Source of the DNA: an uncultured Bacteroidota bacterium
GTDB taxonomy: Bacteria > Bacteroidota > Bacteroidia > Chitinophagales > Chitinophagaceae
Direction of reading: 5' to 3'
Length of the DNA: 52,174 nucleotides
NCBI GenBank assembly: GCA_903881585.1
Contig: CAIRTW010000276.1
Location: 1-52,174 of the forward strand
The position numbers and the translations under genes were made by a program. Of this stretch, positions 31,947 to 42,040 are shown piece after piece. Under the pieces are notes generated by a model, which was given only the letters and a program-made list of their open reading frames with translations, was not told the origin of the DNA and did not search any database. Each line of letters opens with the position of its first letter. Within the stretch, counting starts at the first letter, position 1.

Positions 31947-34493
31947 ATGCGCTTAGCATGCCTTACCCTTCTATCCCTTCTTGCGTGCATGAGCCTCTGT
32001 GCGCAGGTCTCTGTGCCCCAGCCTGCTACTAACGAATTGCCAAATAAAGAAAATATATATAAAATACAGAAAGACTTCCTATACCATGTACTGCATAATC
32101 CGGAAGAAAAAAGGGAGCCGGGAGAGGAAGGAAAAGAAGACCATGATAATGACCTGGCCCGGTTCAACAGGTGGTTCAATTTTGTCCAGCCGCGCTGCTA
32201 CCCTACCGGAGACATGCCACGCCCGGATGTTTTAATAAAGGAAGTTCAGAAAGTCAAAGCCCTTAATTCGGTAAGAAGATCTTCCCACACGGCAAAGAAA
32301 ACATCCGGTACCGGCTGGCAACCCATCGGCCCATCGCAGGTGCCGCTGAATAATAACGGTATCGGCCGCATAAACTGTATCGTCATTGACCCTTTGGACA
32401 CTAACAAGCTGTATGTAGGCGCTGCTTGTGGTGGAGTACACATCAGCCACGATGGGGGTGCCACATGGACATCAAACACCGATAACTTTCCGTCCTTAAG
32501 CATTGCTGATATTGCTGTAAACCCAATCCATACGGATACTCTGTATGCCGCCACTGGCGATGGCTATGGGTATACAGACGACAGTTATAACACCTTCTGG
32601 GGTGGCTTATATTCTGCCGGCATAATGAGAAGCGCTGACGGGGGCAATACCTGGGCCACCACCGGCCTGAGCTTTATTCAATCGAACCGCGACGTTATTA
32701 CCCGGTTGCTGATCAATCAGTTAAACCCGGATATACTGATCGCAGCCTCCTCAAATGGCATTTACCAGACCACCGATGCCGGCGTTACCTGGGCGCATGT
32801 CTATTCGGGCGGCCCGGTTTATAGTATCGCTTTCAAACCGGGTGCTCCAGATACGGTATATGGCGTGAATAATTCGAGCCTCATCGTTTCTTATAATAGC
32901 GGTACTACCTGGAGCGTGTTACATGCAGGTATCAATCCGGTTGCTGACCGCGCTACAATAGCGGTATCTCCTGCTGCTCCGAATGCGATTTGGCTTTTGA
33001 ACGCCAGTGACAGCCTGGTGTGCTCCCACGACCGTGGAGTTACCTTTACCGGCACTACGATGTCCCCTGCCGATTCGGCCTATTTTTATGGTTATTATGA
33101 CCGGGTACTTGCCGTTTCACCCGCTGACTCACAGTATATTGTGGCTTGCGGCATGATCATGACATACTCACATGATGGTGGTAATTCATGGGCCGGTCTT
33201 AACCCACCTGAAGATGTGCATGTTGATAATCATGCAATGGCGATCAATCCTCATCACACTGCTACCATGTATTCCGGCAACGATGGTGGTATCTCGGTAA
33301 CCCGGAACGCCGGCGCTACCTGGCAAAACATCTCAACCGGGCTGGTTATTTCCCAGGTTTACAGGATGAGCGCGTCGCAGCAAAACCCTTACACCATTAT
33401 TGCCGGCCTCCAGGACAATGGCGATATTACTTTTAACGACACTGCCTGGAAGTGCGTTTTGGCAAACGATGGTGTAGCGTGTGCTATCAATCCCAACTAT
33501 GATTCGCTGCAGATATGCTCGCAGACCTTTGGCAGTTTTTTTATGTCTCACGACCGTGGGATAACATTTAACTACCTGCCGGTATCCACCGAAACAGGCA
33601 ACTGGATAGCGCCCGTAGTATTTGACCCTAATAATGCCCAGGACATTTACTTTGGGCTGCAGCATATTTATGCCACTTATGACCAGGGGGCAACATTCAG
33701 CGAGTTAGACCCTACCGCATTCTTCTCCGGCGGGGCGCTGTGCCTGGCCATCGGAGCATCAAACAGCCAGGTACTCTATGCTTCAGATCAAAAAACCATT
33801 TTCCGGACCACCGATGCAGGGGTTACCTGGACAAATGTCACCGGGGCACTGCCTTCGGCCTCTATCGCGATCACCCACATAGCTGTTGACCCACGAGACC
33901 CCATGCGCGTATATGTTACGTTTTCAGGTTACACAGCAGGTAAAAAGGTATATCTGAGCACAACAGGCGGCACCACCTGGACCAATATAAGCCTGGACCT
34001 GCCAAACCTGCCGGCCGACTGTATTGCGATAGATACCAGCACCCCGGGAGCTTTGTTTTTAGGTACAGACATTGGCGTGTACTACAAAGACTCCTCTATG
34101 ACTGGCTGGCTGACATACGATGTTGGCCTCCCCAATGTGATCGTTGATGATATCCATATCGATTATGGCAATTATAAAGCACGTGCGGCCACATTCGGGC
34201 GTGGTATATGGGAAGATGATCTCGGCAAGCAGCCGTCACTTAAAGTAACACAAACGCCAGCACAGGCAACCGGAATAAGCATTTATCCCAACCCCACAGC
34301 CAGCAAATGGCAACTGAGATTCAATCAAATACCAAAGAATTTTACCGTTCGGGTAACGGATGCGGCAGGTCGGTTGGTTCATACTCAAAACAATACCGAT
34401 ATTGTTGATGCGGCATCGCTTGCCAGCGGCGTTTATACTATTGAAGTAGGCATAGGCGATACAAATTATGCATTGAAAGCAATACGCGAGTAA
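31947..34493 (+). CDS. T9SS-secreted BNR/sortilin-repeat beta-propeller protein
   Basis: 848 aa. Signal peptide (MRLACLTLLSLLACMSLCAQ), an extension of about 110 residues, then many BNR/VPS10-type repeats with the motif S-x-D-x-G-x-T-W (SHDGGATWTS, SADGGNTWATT, TTDAGVTWAHV, SYNSGTTWSV, SRDRGVTF-like, TRNAGATWQNI, TTDAGVTWTNV, STTGGTTWTNI), forming one or two beta-propellers. The C-terminus is a T9SS sorting domain (ISIYPNPTASKWQLRF ... LASGVYTIEVGIGDTNYALKAIRE). The family includes xyloglucanase-like and sortilin-like proteins, but no catalytic residues can be assigned. Confidence 0.88.
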   Translation: MRLACLTLLSLLACMSLCAQVSVPQPATNELPNKENIYKIQKDFLYHVLHNPEEKREPGEEGKEDHDNDLARFNRWFNFVQPRCYPTGDMPRPDVLIKEVQKVKALNSVRRSSHTAKKTSGTGWQPIGPSQVPLNNNGIGRINCIVIDPLDTNKLYVGAACGGVHISHDGGATWTSNTDNFPSLSIADIAVNPIHTDTLYAATGDGYGYTDDSYNTFWGGLYSAGIMRSADGGNTWATTGLSFIQSNRDVITRLLINQLNPDILIAASSNGIYQTTDAGVTWAHVYSGGPVYSIAFKPGAPDTVYGVNNSSLIVSYNSGTTWSVLHAGINPVADRATIAVSPAAPNAIWLLNASDSLVCSHDRGVTFTGTTMSPADSAYFYGYYDRVLAVSPADSQYIVACGMIMTYSHDGGNSWAGLNPPEDVHVDNHAMAINPHHTATMYSGNDGGISVTRNAGATWQNISTGLVISQVYRMSASQQNPYTIIAGLQDNGDITFNDTAWKCVLANDGVACAINPNYDSLQICSQTFGSFFMSHDRGITFNYLPVSTETGNWIAPVVFDPNNAQDIYFGLQHIYATYDQGATFSELDPTAFFSGGALCLAIGASNSQVLYASDQKTIFRTTDAGVTWTNVTGALPSASIAITHIAVDPRDPMRVYVTFSGYTAGKKVYLSTTGGTTWTNISLDLPNLPADCIAIDTSTPGALFLGTDIGVYYKDSSMTGWLTYDVGLPNVIVDDIHIDYGNYKARAATFGRGIWEDDLGKQPSLKVTQTPAQATGISIYPNPTASKWQLRFNQIPKNFTVRVTDAAGRLVHTQNNTDIVDAASLASGVYTIEVGIGDTNYALKAIRE

Positions 34494-34563
34494 GGTTTCC
34501 CCCATCGGTCACTTATAAAAAAGCATGAAATAGTTACTTTCCTGACCAGCAAAACACTTTGAT

Positions 34564-34580
34564 TATCGTGGTATCACGAT
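34564..34580. promoter_or_regulatory. Inverted repeat upstream of guaB
   Basis: ATCGTG-GTAT-CACGAT (34565-34580), within a region where GATTATCG is also directly repeated (34561-34568, 34582-34589), about 28 bases before the promoter. Possible operator; nothing shows which regulator. Confidence 0.3.
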
Positions 34581-34607
34581 TGATTATCGGTGCTTTCATT
34601 TCCGGAT

Positions 34608-34638
34608 TTGGACATTTTCAGTTTTGGATATATCTTTG
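34608..34638 (+). promoter_or_regulatory. guaB promoter (TTG-N20-TATCTTTG)
   Basis: TTG at 34608-34610 and TATCTTTG at 34631-34638 are separated by 20 bases, close to the Bacteroidota consensus. The -7 box ends 4 bases before the ATG at 34642, so the transcript should be leaderless or nearly so; the upstream ATG at 34624 lies inside the promoter. Confidence 0.65.
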
Positions 34639-34641
34639 CAC

Positions 34642-36111
34642 ATGGCAATAAAATCTAAGTTTTACGGCGAAGGCCTTACATTTGATGATGTACTCCTTAT
34701 GCCGGCTTATTCCGAAGTCCTGCCTCGCGAAGTAAGCATCGTTACCAATCTCACAAAAGACATTCGTATTAATATACCCATGGTATCTGCGGCCATGGAC
34801 ACAGTTACCGAGGGGCCACTGGCTATTGCTTTGTCCCGCGAGGGCGGCATAGGCATACTGCACAAAAACATGAGCATAGAGCGCCAGGCAGAGCAGGTAC
34901 GCAAGGTAAAGCGCTCAGAAAATGGCCTGATCCTGGACCCCATAACCCTGAAGCCTGATGCCACTGTGGGCGATGCCCTAAAGATCATGAAAGAGAACAG
35001 GATAGGCGGCATACCTATTGTGGATGATAACAATTTGCTGGTGGGTATGCTCACCAACCGCGACCTGCGCTTTGAAAAGAGCATGAAGAAGAAGGTGAGC
35101 GAGGTAATGACCAAGGACAGGCTGGTAACTGCCCCCGCCGGCACCGATATGCTGAAAGCCGAGGGCATACTGGAGCAATATAAAATAGAAAAGCTCCCTA
35201 TCGTTGATAAAAAAGGAAAGCTGATCGGGCTGATTACATTCCGCGATACGTTACAGTTAAAAAGCCACCCATCTTCATCAAAAGACAGTATGGGCCGCCT
35301 GGTAGCCGGCGCTGCAATTGGTATTACAGCAGACATACTGGACCGTGTAGATGCACTGAAGAACGCCGGTGTGGATGTGATAACCCTCGACAGTGCGCAT
35401 GGCCATTCCAAGGGCGTTATTGATGCTATCAAGACGGTAAAAAAAGCATTCAAATCGATTCCGATAATAGCGGGTAATGTAGCTACTGCAGCAGGTGCAA
35501 AAGCCCTTGCGGAGGCAGGTGCAGATGCTGTAAAAGTAGGCGTAGGCCCGGGGTCTATTTGCACTACACGTGTGGTTACAGGCGCAGGCGCACCACAGCT
35601 TACCGCCATTATGGAAGCCGCGAGCGCGTTGAAAAAGACGGGCATACCTGTAATAGCCGATGGCGGCATTCGCTATACCGGCGATATGGTAAAAGCTATT
35701 GCTGCAGGCGCGTCGTGCGTGATGGCTGGTTCCATCTTCGCCGGCACCGAGGAAAGCCCGGGCGAAACCATCATCTACGAAGGCCGTAAGTTCAAATCAT
35801 ACCGGGGCATGGGCTCAGTAGAAGCCATGCAGGAAGGTTCTAAAGACCGTTACTTCCAGGATATGGAAGCTGACATTAAGAAGCTTGTTCCGGAAGGTAT
35901 AGTGGGGCGTGTGCCTTACAAGGGCTTCCTTAGCGAAGTCGTACAGCAGTTTGTCGGTGGCTTACGCGCAGGTATGGGCTATTGTGGCGCTAAGGATATT
36001 GCCGCACTCCAAAATGATTCGCAATTTGTGCGCATCACGCCTGCGAGTATGGCAGAGAGCCATCCGCATGATGTGGTGATAACCAAGGAAGCTCCGAATT
36101 ATAGCAGGTAG
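34642..36111 (+). CDS. guaB: IMP dehydrogenase
   Basis: 489 aa from the ATG at 34642; the longer frame from 34624 would start inside the promoter. It oxidises IMP to XMP, the first step of GMP synthesis. The barrel opens with [17 protein letters not shown] (12-28); the CBS pair (about 90-210) follows, then DSAHGHS, the catalytic loop [17 protein letters not shown] with Cys307, the [15 protein letters not shown] phosphate site and the flap [18 protein letters not shown]. Fully intact, normal length. Confidence 0.97.
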   Translation: MAIKSKFYGEGLTFDDVLLMPAYSEVLPREVSIVTNLTKDIRINIPMVSAAMDTVTEGPLAIALSREGGIGILHKNMSIERQAEQVRKVKRSENGLILDPITLKPDATVGDALKIMKENRIGGIPIVDDNNLLVGMLTNRDLRFEKSMKKKVSEVMTKDRLVTAPAGTDMLKAEGILEQYKIEKLPIVDKKGKLIGLITFRDTLQLKSHPSSSKDSMGRLVAGAAIGITADILDRVDALKNAGVDVITLDSAHGHSKGVIDAIKTVKKAFKSIPIIAGNVATAAGAKALAEAGADAVKVGVGPGSICTTRVVTGAGAPQLTAIMEAASALKKTGIPVIADGGIRYTGDMVKAIAAGASCVMAGSIFAGTEESPGETIIYEGRKFKSYRGMGSVEAMQEGSKDRYFQDMEADIKKLVPEGIVGRVPYKGFLSEVVQQFVGGLRAGMGYCGAKDIAALQNDSQFVRITPASMAESHPHDVVITKEAPNYSR

Positions 36112-36156
36112 GATAGATTGAAAGCTGGAATGAGTAGATCTAATGTCTTAAACAGA

Positions 36157-37275
36157 CTAATGATTTACTTTGCGAATGCGGTTATTATAGGCATCGGCAA
36201 TGTAGAGGTTGCTGTTTCGGTCTATTGCCGTGCCTGCCGGAAAACTTAGTTCTGCTAAAGTCGCCAGGCCTCCGTCTCCGGTAAATCCACCACTATAGGG
36301 AAGACCATTCGGAGCAACATATCCATTTCCCGCAATTGTGCTAATAACCTGTGAAGTACTTACCTTACGAATGCGTTGATTGAATGCATCCGAGATATAG
36401 ACATTGCCCGCATTGTCTGCCGACACGGCATATACATTATTTAGCTGGGCACTTAGTGCTGAACCCCCATCTCCTACAAATCCATAGGTACCATTACCTG
36501 CGTAAGTAGAAATTATACCAGAAGTGTTGACTTTACGTACAACGTTGTTAAAGTTATCCGCAATAAAAATATTTCCACTACCATCTACGGCCACTCCATA
36601 GGGATACCACAGTTTGGCGGAAATCGCAGGCCCACCGTCCCCGCTGTAACCACCTGTGTCAATGCCAGCGCCAAAGCCATTTCCTGCAACTGTTGTAATA
36701 ATACCCGAGACATCTATTTTACGTATTACATTATTAGCTCCGTCAGCGATATAAAGATTACCATTCTTATCGACCGCTAATCCGGATGGACAGTTTAAGG
36801 TTGCATCCAGGGCAGAACCGCCGTCTCCACTATAACCCAGCGTGCCATTTCCAGCTATAGTATTGATAATACCAGCTGTATTTATTTTGCGGATGCGGGT
36901 CGCACCATCAATAATATACACATTGCCGTCACCATCTACGGTAACACCACCTGGCCCACTTAATTGCGCGGAAACTGCAGCGCCACCATCTCCGCTAAAT
37001 CCGGCAGTACCATTCCCTGCAAAAGTGGCAATTATGCCTTGCGGACTAATTTTCTTTATTTTGGAATTATGTATATCCGGAAGATAAATACTCCCACTAC
37101 CGTCAACGGCAACCGAAAGAGGTTCATCTATTTCAGCGGAAATAGCAGAACCGCCGTCTCCATTGTCACCAAGCTTACCATTGCCGGCAATTGTGTAGAT
37201 ATAACCCGATGTAGATGGCGTTTTTTTGCATGATAAGGTGCATACTACAGCGAAAAACAATACTATGTATTTCAT
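36157..37275 (-). CDS. NHL-repeat lipoprotein
   Basis: 372 aa. The signal MKYIVLFFAVVCTLSC ends in a lipobox Cys16. The rest is six or seven repeats of about 55 residues with the pattern I-x-T-I-A-G-N-G-x-x-G-x-x-G-D-G-G-x-A-x-x-A-x-L-x-x-P-x-G-V-A-V-D-x-x-G-N-x-Y-I-A-D, the NHL/TEEBTC beta-propeller unit. The last repeat carries an insert (VAPNGLPYSGGFTG). NHL propellers bind proteins or ligands at the surface; no catalytic role is evident. It is downstream of the ornithine aminotransferase gene on the same strand (40-base gap). Confidence 0.88.
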   Translation of the reverse strand: MKYIVLFFAVVCTLSCKKTPSTSGYIYTIAGNGKLGDNGDGGSAISAEIDEPLSVAVDGSGSIYLPDIHNSKIKKISPQGIIATFAGNGTAGFSGDGGAAVSAQLSGPGGVTVDGDGNVYIIDGATRIRKINTAGIINTIAGNGTLGYSGDGGSALDATLNCPSGLAVDKNGNLYIADGANNVIRKIDVSGIITTVAGNGFGAGIDTGGYSGDGGPAISAKLWYPYGVAVDGSGNIFIADNFNNVVRKVNTSGIISTYAGNGTYGFVGDGGSALSAQLNNVYAVSADNAGNVYISDAFNQRIRKVSTSQVISTIAGNGYVAPNGLPYSGGFTGDGGLATLAELSFPAGTAIDRNSNLYIADAYNNRIRKVNH

Positions 37276-37315
37276 AATTGGGAACGGTTAATTACATGTG
37301 AAAGATGGAATAATC

Positions 37316-38548
37316 CTAAAAATTATCCATACTCTTCCGGATAATTTCTATGCACTCATCTATCTGCGGGCGTGTAATGAGCAGTGGCGGTGCAAAACGT
37401 ATTCTGTCGCCATGAGTGGGCTTTGCCAGCAATCCATTTTTTTTCATCGCTATGCAGATGTCCCAGGCTGTGTCTTTTTTAGGGTGTTCTATTACTATGG
37501 CATTGAATAACCCCTTGCCTCTCACGATCGAAATGTGTTCATGTCCAAGTGCTTTCAGTTCTTTGCGCAGGTACGCTCCCTGTATCTCTGAGTTATGAGC
37601 CATTTTTTCGTCCACCAGCACTTGTAGCGCGGTAATAGCCACTTTGCAGGCTATAGGGTTACCGCCATAGGTAGAACCATGATCACCTGGCTTTATGGTG
37701 AGCATGATCTCATCATCGGCCAGCACCGCTGATACCGGCATTGTGCCGCCAGAAAGCGCCTTGCCCAGCAACAGTATATCCGGGCGCACATCTTCATGGT
37801 CGCAGGCCAGCATTTTGCCGGTGCGGGCAAGTCCGGTCTGTATCTCGTCGGCTATCAATAATACATTTGCTTCTTTGCACATGGCGGCGGCTTTCGCCAG
37901 GTAACCTTCGTCAGGCACTACTACACCGGCTTCGCCTTGTATAGGCTCTACCAGGAAGGCAATAACATTACTGTCCTGGAGGGCAGCCTGTAAGGCTGAT
38001 ATATCATTGTACGGTATCATTTCAAAACCCGGTGTGAACGGGCCGAAGTCTTTCCGTGAACCCTCGTCACTGCTAAAAGATACCACGCTTATGGTCCGCC
38101 CATGAAAATTCTGCTCGCAGGTTATGATCTTCCCCTTGTTGTGCGGCACACCCTTCACCTCATAGCCCCACCTCCGCGCCAGTTTCAGGCCGGTTTCCAC
38201 GGCTTCCACACCGGTATTCATGGGCAGCACTTTATCGTAGCCAAAAAACTTTGTGATAAATTCCTCATACTCCCCCAGCACATCATTATGAAACGCACGC
38301 GATGTAAGCGTAAGCCGCTGCGCCTGCTCTATAAAAGTCTCTATAATGCGCGGATGGCAATGCCCTTGGTTAATGGCTGAGTAGCCTGAGAGAAAATCGT
38401 AATAGCGGCGGTCATCTACATCCCACACAAATACGCCCTTGCCCCTGGTAAGCACTACAGGCAAAGGATGGTAATTGTGCGCTCCGAATTGCTCTTCTTT
38501 TTCAAGAAAATATTGTGTCTTGGATGTAGTGTTTTTAGCCGCGTGCAT
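37316..38548 (-). CDS. rocD: Ornithine aminotransferase
   Basis: 410 aa class III PLP aminotransferase. Conserved features: [19 protein letters not shown] (50-68), [19 protein letters not shown], the PLP-binding [11 protein letters not shown] (Asp234) and the Schiff-base Lys263 in [10 protein letters not shown], and [12 protein letters not shown]. The N-terminal ..[18 protein letters not shown] is typical of ornithine rather than acetylornithine aminotransferases. It converts ornithine and 2-oxoglutarate to glutamate semialdehyde and glutamate. Intact. Confidence 0.95.
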   Translation of the reverse strand: MHAAKNTTSKTQYFLEKEEQFGAHNYHPLPVVLTRGKGVFVWDVDDRRYYDFLSGYSAINQGHCHPRIIETFIEQAQRLTLTSRAFHNDVLGEYEEFITKFFGYDKVLPMNTGVEAVETGLKLARRWGYEVKGVPHNKGKIITCEQNFHGRTISVVSFSSDEGSRKDFGPFTPGFEMIPYNDISALQAALQDSNVIAFLVEPIQGEAGVVVPDEGYLAKAAAMCKEANVLLIADEIQTGLARTGKMLACDHEDVRPDILLLGKALSGGTMPVSAVLADDEIMLTIKPGDHGSTYGGNPIACKVAITALQVLVDEKMAHNSEIQGAYLRKELKALGHEHISIVRGKGLFNAIVIEHPKKDTAWDICIAMKKNGLLAKPTHGDRIRFAPPLLITRPQIDECIEIIRKSMDNF

Positions 38549-38612
38549 ACGGCAAAATTACATTTTTATTGCCATACCTTTTGTGATGAAAATACCTGCC
38601 TAACCGAAAAGA

Positions 38613-38642
38613 TTGGAATAAATACTAAAACCAGTAAATTTG
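38613..38642 (+). promoter_or_regulatory. TA module 2 promoter (TTG-N19-TAAATTTG)
   Basis: TTG (38613-38615), 19 bases, TAAATTTG (38635-38642): the full Bacteroidota consensus with good spacing. The transcript should start near 38647, so translation starts at 38655 or 38658 and not at the ATG at 38640, which lies in the promoter. Confidence 0.7.
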
Positions 38643-38654
38643 TACAAAGGCGAG

Positions 38655-38894
38655 ATGATGACATCAACAGAATTATTGCGAAAACAAGTTCAGAAGTACA
38701 TTTCGGTTGCTGATGAAAAATCGCTGCGTATCGTTCAGGCTGTTCTTGAAATAGAACAGGAGGAAGACTGGTGGGACACTATGCCCGATAATGTAAGAAA
38801 GTCGGTGGAAACTGCTATCAAAGAGTCGGACGAAGGACAAACCATTCCTCATGAAGAAGTAATGAAAATGTACAAGCAATGGTTGAAAAAATAA
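38655..38894 (+). CDS. Antitoxin of ParE-type TA module 2
   Basis: 79 aa from the ATG at 38655 (a second ATG follows immediately at 38658). The N-terminal TSTELLRKQVQKYISVADEKSLRIVQAVLEIEQEEDWW and the C-terminal IPHEEVMKMYKQWLKK match the architecture of the antitoxin at 1656-1898 (which ends RPHEEVWAEVKKRYKL), though the identity is low. Its last 16 bases overlap the toxin gene. Autoregulation is likely from family behaviour. Confidence 0.82.
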   Translation: MMTSTELLRKQVQKYISVADEKSLRIVQAVLEIEQEEDWWDTMPDNVRKSVETAIKESDEGQTIPHEEVMKMYKQWLKK

Positions 38895-39190
38895 CATGGT
38901 CAAAAGAAGCAACAAGTGCATTTTTTGAGGTTTGTTCTTATTTACTAGATACCTGGACTCTAAAAGAGGTAGAGCAATTTAAAGTCCGTGTAGACGAAAA
39001 ACTTGCAATACTTAAGGCCAATCCGCGTTTAGGCCGTAATACCGGCAAGCATCCCAATATTCATAAGACGCTGCTCCATAAAAAAGTCTTACTTATATAC
39101 AGATATAAGCCAGTCAAAAAAGAAATAGTATTATTGAATTTTTGGAACACTCAACAAGATCCTTCGAAACTGAAAATCAATAAAAGATAA
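38879..39190 (+). CDS. ParE/RelE-family toxin (TA module 2)
   Basis: 103 aa. The pattern WSKEATSAFFEVCSYLLDTWTLKEVEQFKVRVDEKLAILKANPRLG, followed by the basic strands HKTLLHKKVLLIYRYKP and the ending LLNFWNTQQDPSKLKINKR, is the ParE/RelE fold; its FWNTQQDP matches FWNTYQNP in module 1, so the two modules are distant paralogues. It overlaps its antitoxin by 16 bases, which couples their translation. Activity (gyrase or mRNA target) is not decidable from the sequence. Confidence 0.87.
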   Translation: MVEKITWSKEATSAFFEVCSYLLDTWTLKEVEQFKVRVDEKLAILKANPRLGRNTGKHPNIHKTLLHKKVLLIYRYKPVKKEIVLLNFWNTQQDPSKLKINKR

Positions 39191-39210
39191 ACCGGCCTCT
39201 AGCCAAAATT

Positions 39211-40122
39211 ATGAATTCAAACTTCTTAAGCCTTTTAGTACATCCTATATACAAGACCCCGCTGCAATACGATAACGCATCGGGCCAGCTTTCAGATAAT
39301 TCCCACAATGACCATTTTGCAATAAAAGAAAATGTGCCGCTACTCTTAACTGCGGTCGAGGAAGTAGCCCTGACGCAAACAGAGCAGCACAATGATGCCC
39401 GCAGCAAATTTCATTACAAAGAGCACTACCAGCACGATGCCGAGACCTACGACTATTTTAAGAAGACAGAAAACCCAATAGAGAACGAAGAACATAACCG
39501 GCTGCACCAATACATTCTTGCCGAGATCCCAGCCAGCGCATCATGGATACTGGATACAGGCTGCGGCGGCGGCTGGCTGGCAGATGCACTGAAATCGAAA
39601 AACAAGAATGTGATCTCGATGGATATTTCTGATATTAACCCTATCAAAGCCATAAAAAACACCCCCTCTCCCACCCACTTCGGACTTGTGGCGGATGTGT
39701 ATGAGTTACCCATCAAAGACGGCACAATAGATTGCATAGTGGCGTCAGAGATCATAGAGCATGTCAGCGACCCAAAACGTTTCCTTAGCGCATTGTTCTC
39801 TGCACTGAAACCGGGAGGAAAGATAATAGTAACAACACCCTACAACGAGAAAATTCTCGAGTCACTCTGCATACACTGCAATCACCTCACTCCACACAAC
39901 GCCCACCTGCATTCATTCACGGAGTCCTCTATACAAAAGTGCCTGCCACCAGGAATAAAAAACTTTAAGACGACCGTATTTAACAGCAAAGTGCTTGTGC
40001 GGCTTGGCTTGCAACGAATACTTGGCTTCCTGCCGTTGGGCATGTACAAAGGCATTGACCAGATCAGTAATGCTGTTACCAAAAAACGGGCTTACCGGCT
40101 GATGCTGGTAATTGAAAAATAA
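39211..40122 (+). CDS. Trm112-like plus class I SAM methyltransferase
   Basis: 303 aa. An N-terminal Trm112-like region (FLSLLVHPIYKTPLQYDN ... FAIKENVPLLL, about 4-48) precedes a Methyltransf_11 domain: WILDTGCGGGWLADAL (motif I, about 109-124), VISMDISD, DVYELPIKDGTIDCIVASEIIEHV and LKPGGKIIVTTPY. The enzyme uses SAM to methylate an unknown acceptor; proteins with this pairing occur in polysaccharide and lipid modification loci. It follows TA module 2 by 20 bases, so part of its mRNA may come from that promoter. Confidence 0.85.
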   Translation: MNSNFLSLLVHPIYKTPLQYDNASGQLSDNSHNDHFAIKENVPLLLTAVEEVALTQTEQHNDARSKFHYKEHYQHDAETYDYFKKTENPIENEEHNRLHQYILAEIPASASWILDTGCGGGWLADALKSKNKNVISMDISDINPIKAIKNTPSPTHFGLVADVYELPIKDGTIDCIVASEIIEHVSDPKRFLSALFSALKPGGKIIVTTPYNEKILESLCIHCNHLTPHNAHLHSFTESSIQKCLPPGIKNFKTTVFNSKVLVRLGLQRILGFLPLGMYKGIDQISNAVTKKRAYRLMLVIEK

Positions 40123-40143
40123 TCCGGAACACTTCCACCAACG

Positions 40144-40178
40144 AAAAAAGCGCTAACCTCTTTCAAGATCAGCGCTTT
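40144..40178 (-). terminator. Rho-independent terminator of the adhesin-OmpA operon
   Basis: On the minus strand AAAGCGCT, a 16-base loop, AGCGCTTTTTTCG: an 8-pair stem followed by T6, 23 bases after the OmpA-like stop codon at 40201. It also separates the convergent methyltransferase gene. Confidence 0.8.
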
Positions 40179-40200
40179 CCGTATTCTATTTGAAACAAAC

Positions 40201-42015
40201 TTACTTGCCACTTACCGGCATCAGCAAGCGCATTTCTATACGCCGGTTCTTAGCCCTGTTCTCGGCAGAGTCATTGTCAATGATCGGCTCAGTTTTACCC
40301 ATGCCGCTGATAACGATCTTATCCTTATTCACACCTTTGTATATCAGGTACTTTTCAACCGACCTCGCGCGCTCAAATGACAGTACGAAGTTTTTCTGGT
40401 CGGTACCCTGGTCATCGGTATGGCCGCTGATGAATACGATCAGCCTACCGTCTTTTTTCAGGTCTTCGGCAACCTCGTCAAGCGCAGGGAAATTGCTATC
40501 GGCGATATCTGCTTTGGCTACCCGGAAGTTGATAACACTTTTTGAAAGCACGATGTGGTGTACTTGCGGCTCAGTTGGAGCAGCAGGCGCAGTACCCGAC
40601 ACGGCGATCGCAGAATTCCTCAAAGACGAGTCGGTAGGGCAACCATGATATATTTCCAGTCCGGGCACATCAGGACACCAGTCGTCCTTATCAGCTACAC
40701 CATCACCATCGCGGTCCGGGCAGCCACGTGTAGCCCATGTACCCTTGTCTATCGGGCAAAGGTCCCTCATTACTACTCCGTCTATGATCATCTCATCCGG
40801 CACACCATCGCCGTCCTTATCGGGGCAACCAAACGCATCACGGCTGCCATATACATACGGACAGCGGTCTTCCTTATCAGGTATGCCGTCATGGTCCGAA
40901 TCAGGGCAGCCATTAAATTCAGACAGACCTGGTATCTTCGGGCAATCATCCTTCGAGTCTGCTACACCATCGCCATCCATATCAGGGAAGCCGCCAAAGT
41001 AGTAGCGTATGCCTACGTTAATGCCGTATGACGATATCGGGTTGCTGGAAACAATGGAATTTACAGAGTTGTAAGTACCCACTTTATCGGTAAGCAAGGC
41101 GTTACTGTTGTTCTTAACCATCATATAGCTGTAGTACCCACCCAAGTCCACAGAAAGGTGATAATCCAGTTTGTAAGAAAGCGCTATGCGGCCAATGAAA
41201 CCAAAATTGATAGCCTGTGCATAATTTTTGGAGTTACCTGATTTAATGACCGTATCCAACTTTACATTGTAGCCGCTTTGATATTTTTGATCAAAGTATT
41301 GTGTAACGTTACCGGCCGGATTATGCGCCAGGAAGTTCGCTTTTGTTATCAGCCAGTCGTTCGCATTGAACCCGGAAGTAGTAGGGTCGAAGACATAAGA
41401 CCCCTCGGGGCCACGCAGGTAGGCCGCTTCATAATCGAAGGCCGCACTGGTCGAGTATTTGTAGGTATTCGATACGTTTATCATGCCGCCAAGGTCCACA
41501 TTCACGCCGATCCTGTTGCTGAACTGGCGCTTGAATTTCAGCATTATCGGGATGTTGATATTTGATGTAGTGATCTTGTCCGTGATCTTATTGTCCGAAT
41601 TGACGATCTGCCGGAATGTATCCGTTCCGAAACCGGTGGGCGCTTTGTATTCTACATGAAAAGAATCCATGTTCAGGTTACCGGACTGGGAAAAATAAGA
41701 TATGCCGAGTCCTATTCCAAACATCCGGTTGTGGTCGAAAAAGTACCCTGCGGTCAGTTCTCCGCCACGGGAATGGCCGGCATCAAATTTTGGAGTAGCT
41801 ACATTGAAGTTGTTTGGCGAAGTCAGCAGACCAGGGTAGATCTTCGTCAGGTCAGCCATAACAGGGGCTTCACTAAGCGCCCCCTCCATATAGTTCAGGT
41901 CAAGGCAAAACCTGGGCAATTGCTGATCAAGCGACTTAAGATGCATAACGCTGTCCTGGGCAAGGACATGGATGGCTGCGATTCCGGCGATGATAGTTAA
42001 AAATACTTTTTTCAT
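40201..42015 (-). CDS. OmpA-family protein with beta-barrel and TSP3 repeats
   Basis: 604 aa. Signal peptide (MKKVFLTIIAGIAAIHVLA), an N-terminal outer membrane beta-barrel of PorT/OmpW-like pattern (about 30-320), four thrombospondin type 3 repeats (about 345-465; DMDGDGVADSKDDCP, DSDHDGIPDKEDRCP, DKDGDGVPDE, DRDGDGVADKDDWCP) that bind Ca2+, and a C-terminal OmpA peptidoglycan-binding domain (INFRVAKADI ... FISGHTDDQGTDQKNF..LSFERARSVEKYL). It spans the outer membrane and anchors to peptidoglycan. It is 25 bases downstream of the giant adhesin gene, so the two are co-transcribed. Confidence 0.9.
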   Translation of the reverse strand: MKKVFLTIIAGIAAIHVLAQDSVMHLKSLDQQLPRFCLDLNYMEGALSEAPVMADLTKIYPGLLTSPNNFNVATPKFDAGHSRGGELTAGYFFDHNRMFGIGLGISYFSQSGNLNMDSFHVEYKAPTGFGTDTFRQIVNSDNKITDKITTSNINIPIMLKFKRQFSNRIGVNVDLGGMINVSNTYKYSTSAAFDYEAAYLRGPEGSYVFDPTTSGFNANDWLITKANFLAHNPAGNVTQYFDQKYQSGYNVKLDTVIKSGNSKNYAQAINFGFIGRIALSYKLDYHLSVDLGGYYSYMMVKNNSNALLTDKVGTYNSVNSIVSSNPISSYGINVGIRYYFGGFPDMDGDGVADSKDDCPKIPGLSEFNGCPDSDHDGIPDKEDRCPYVYGSRDAFGCPDKDGDGVPDEMIIDGVVMRDLCPIDKGTWATRGCPDRDGDGVADKDDWCPDVPGLEIYHGCPTDSSLRNSAIAVSGTAPAAPTEPQVHHIVLSKSVINFRVAKADIADSNFPALDEVAEDLKKDGRLIVFISGHTDDQGTDQKNFVLSFERARSVEKYLIYKGVNKDKIVISGMGKTEPIIDNDSAENRAKNRRIEMRLLMPVSGK

Positions 42016-42040
42016 TATGATGATTTTAAAAAGTCAGTGA

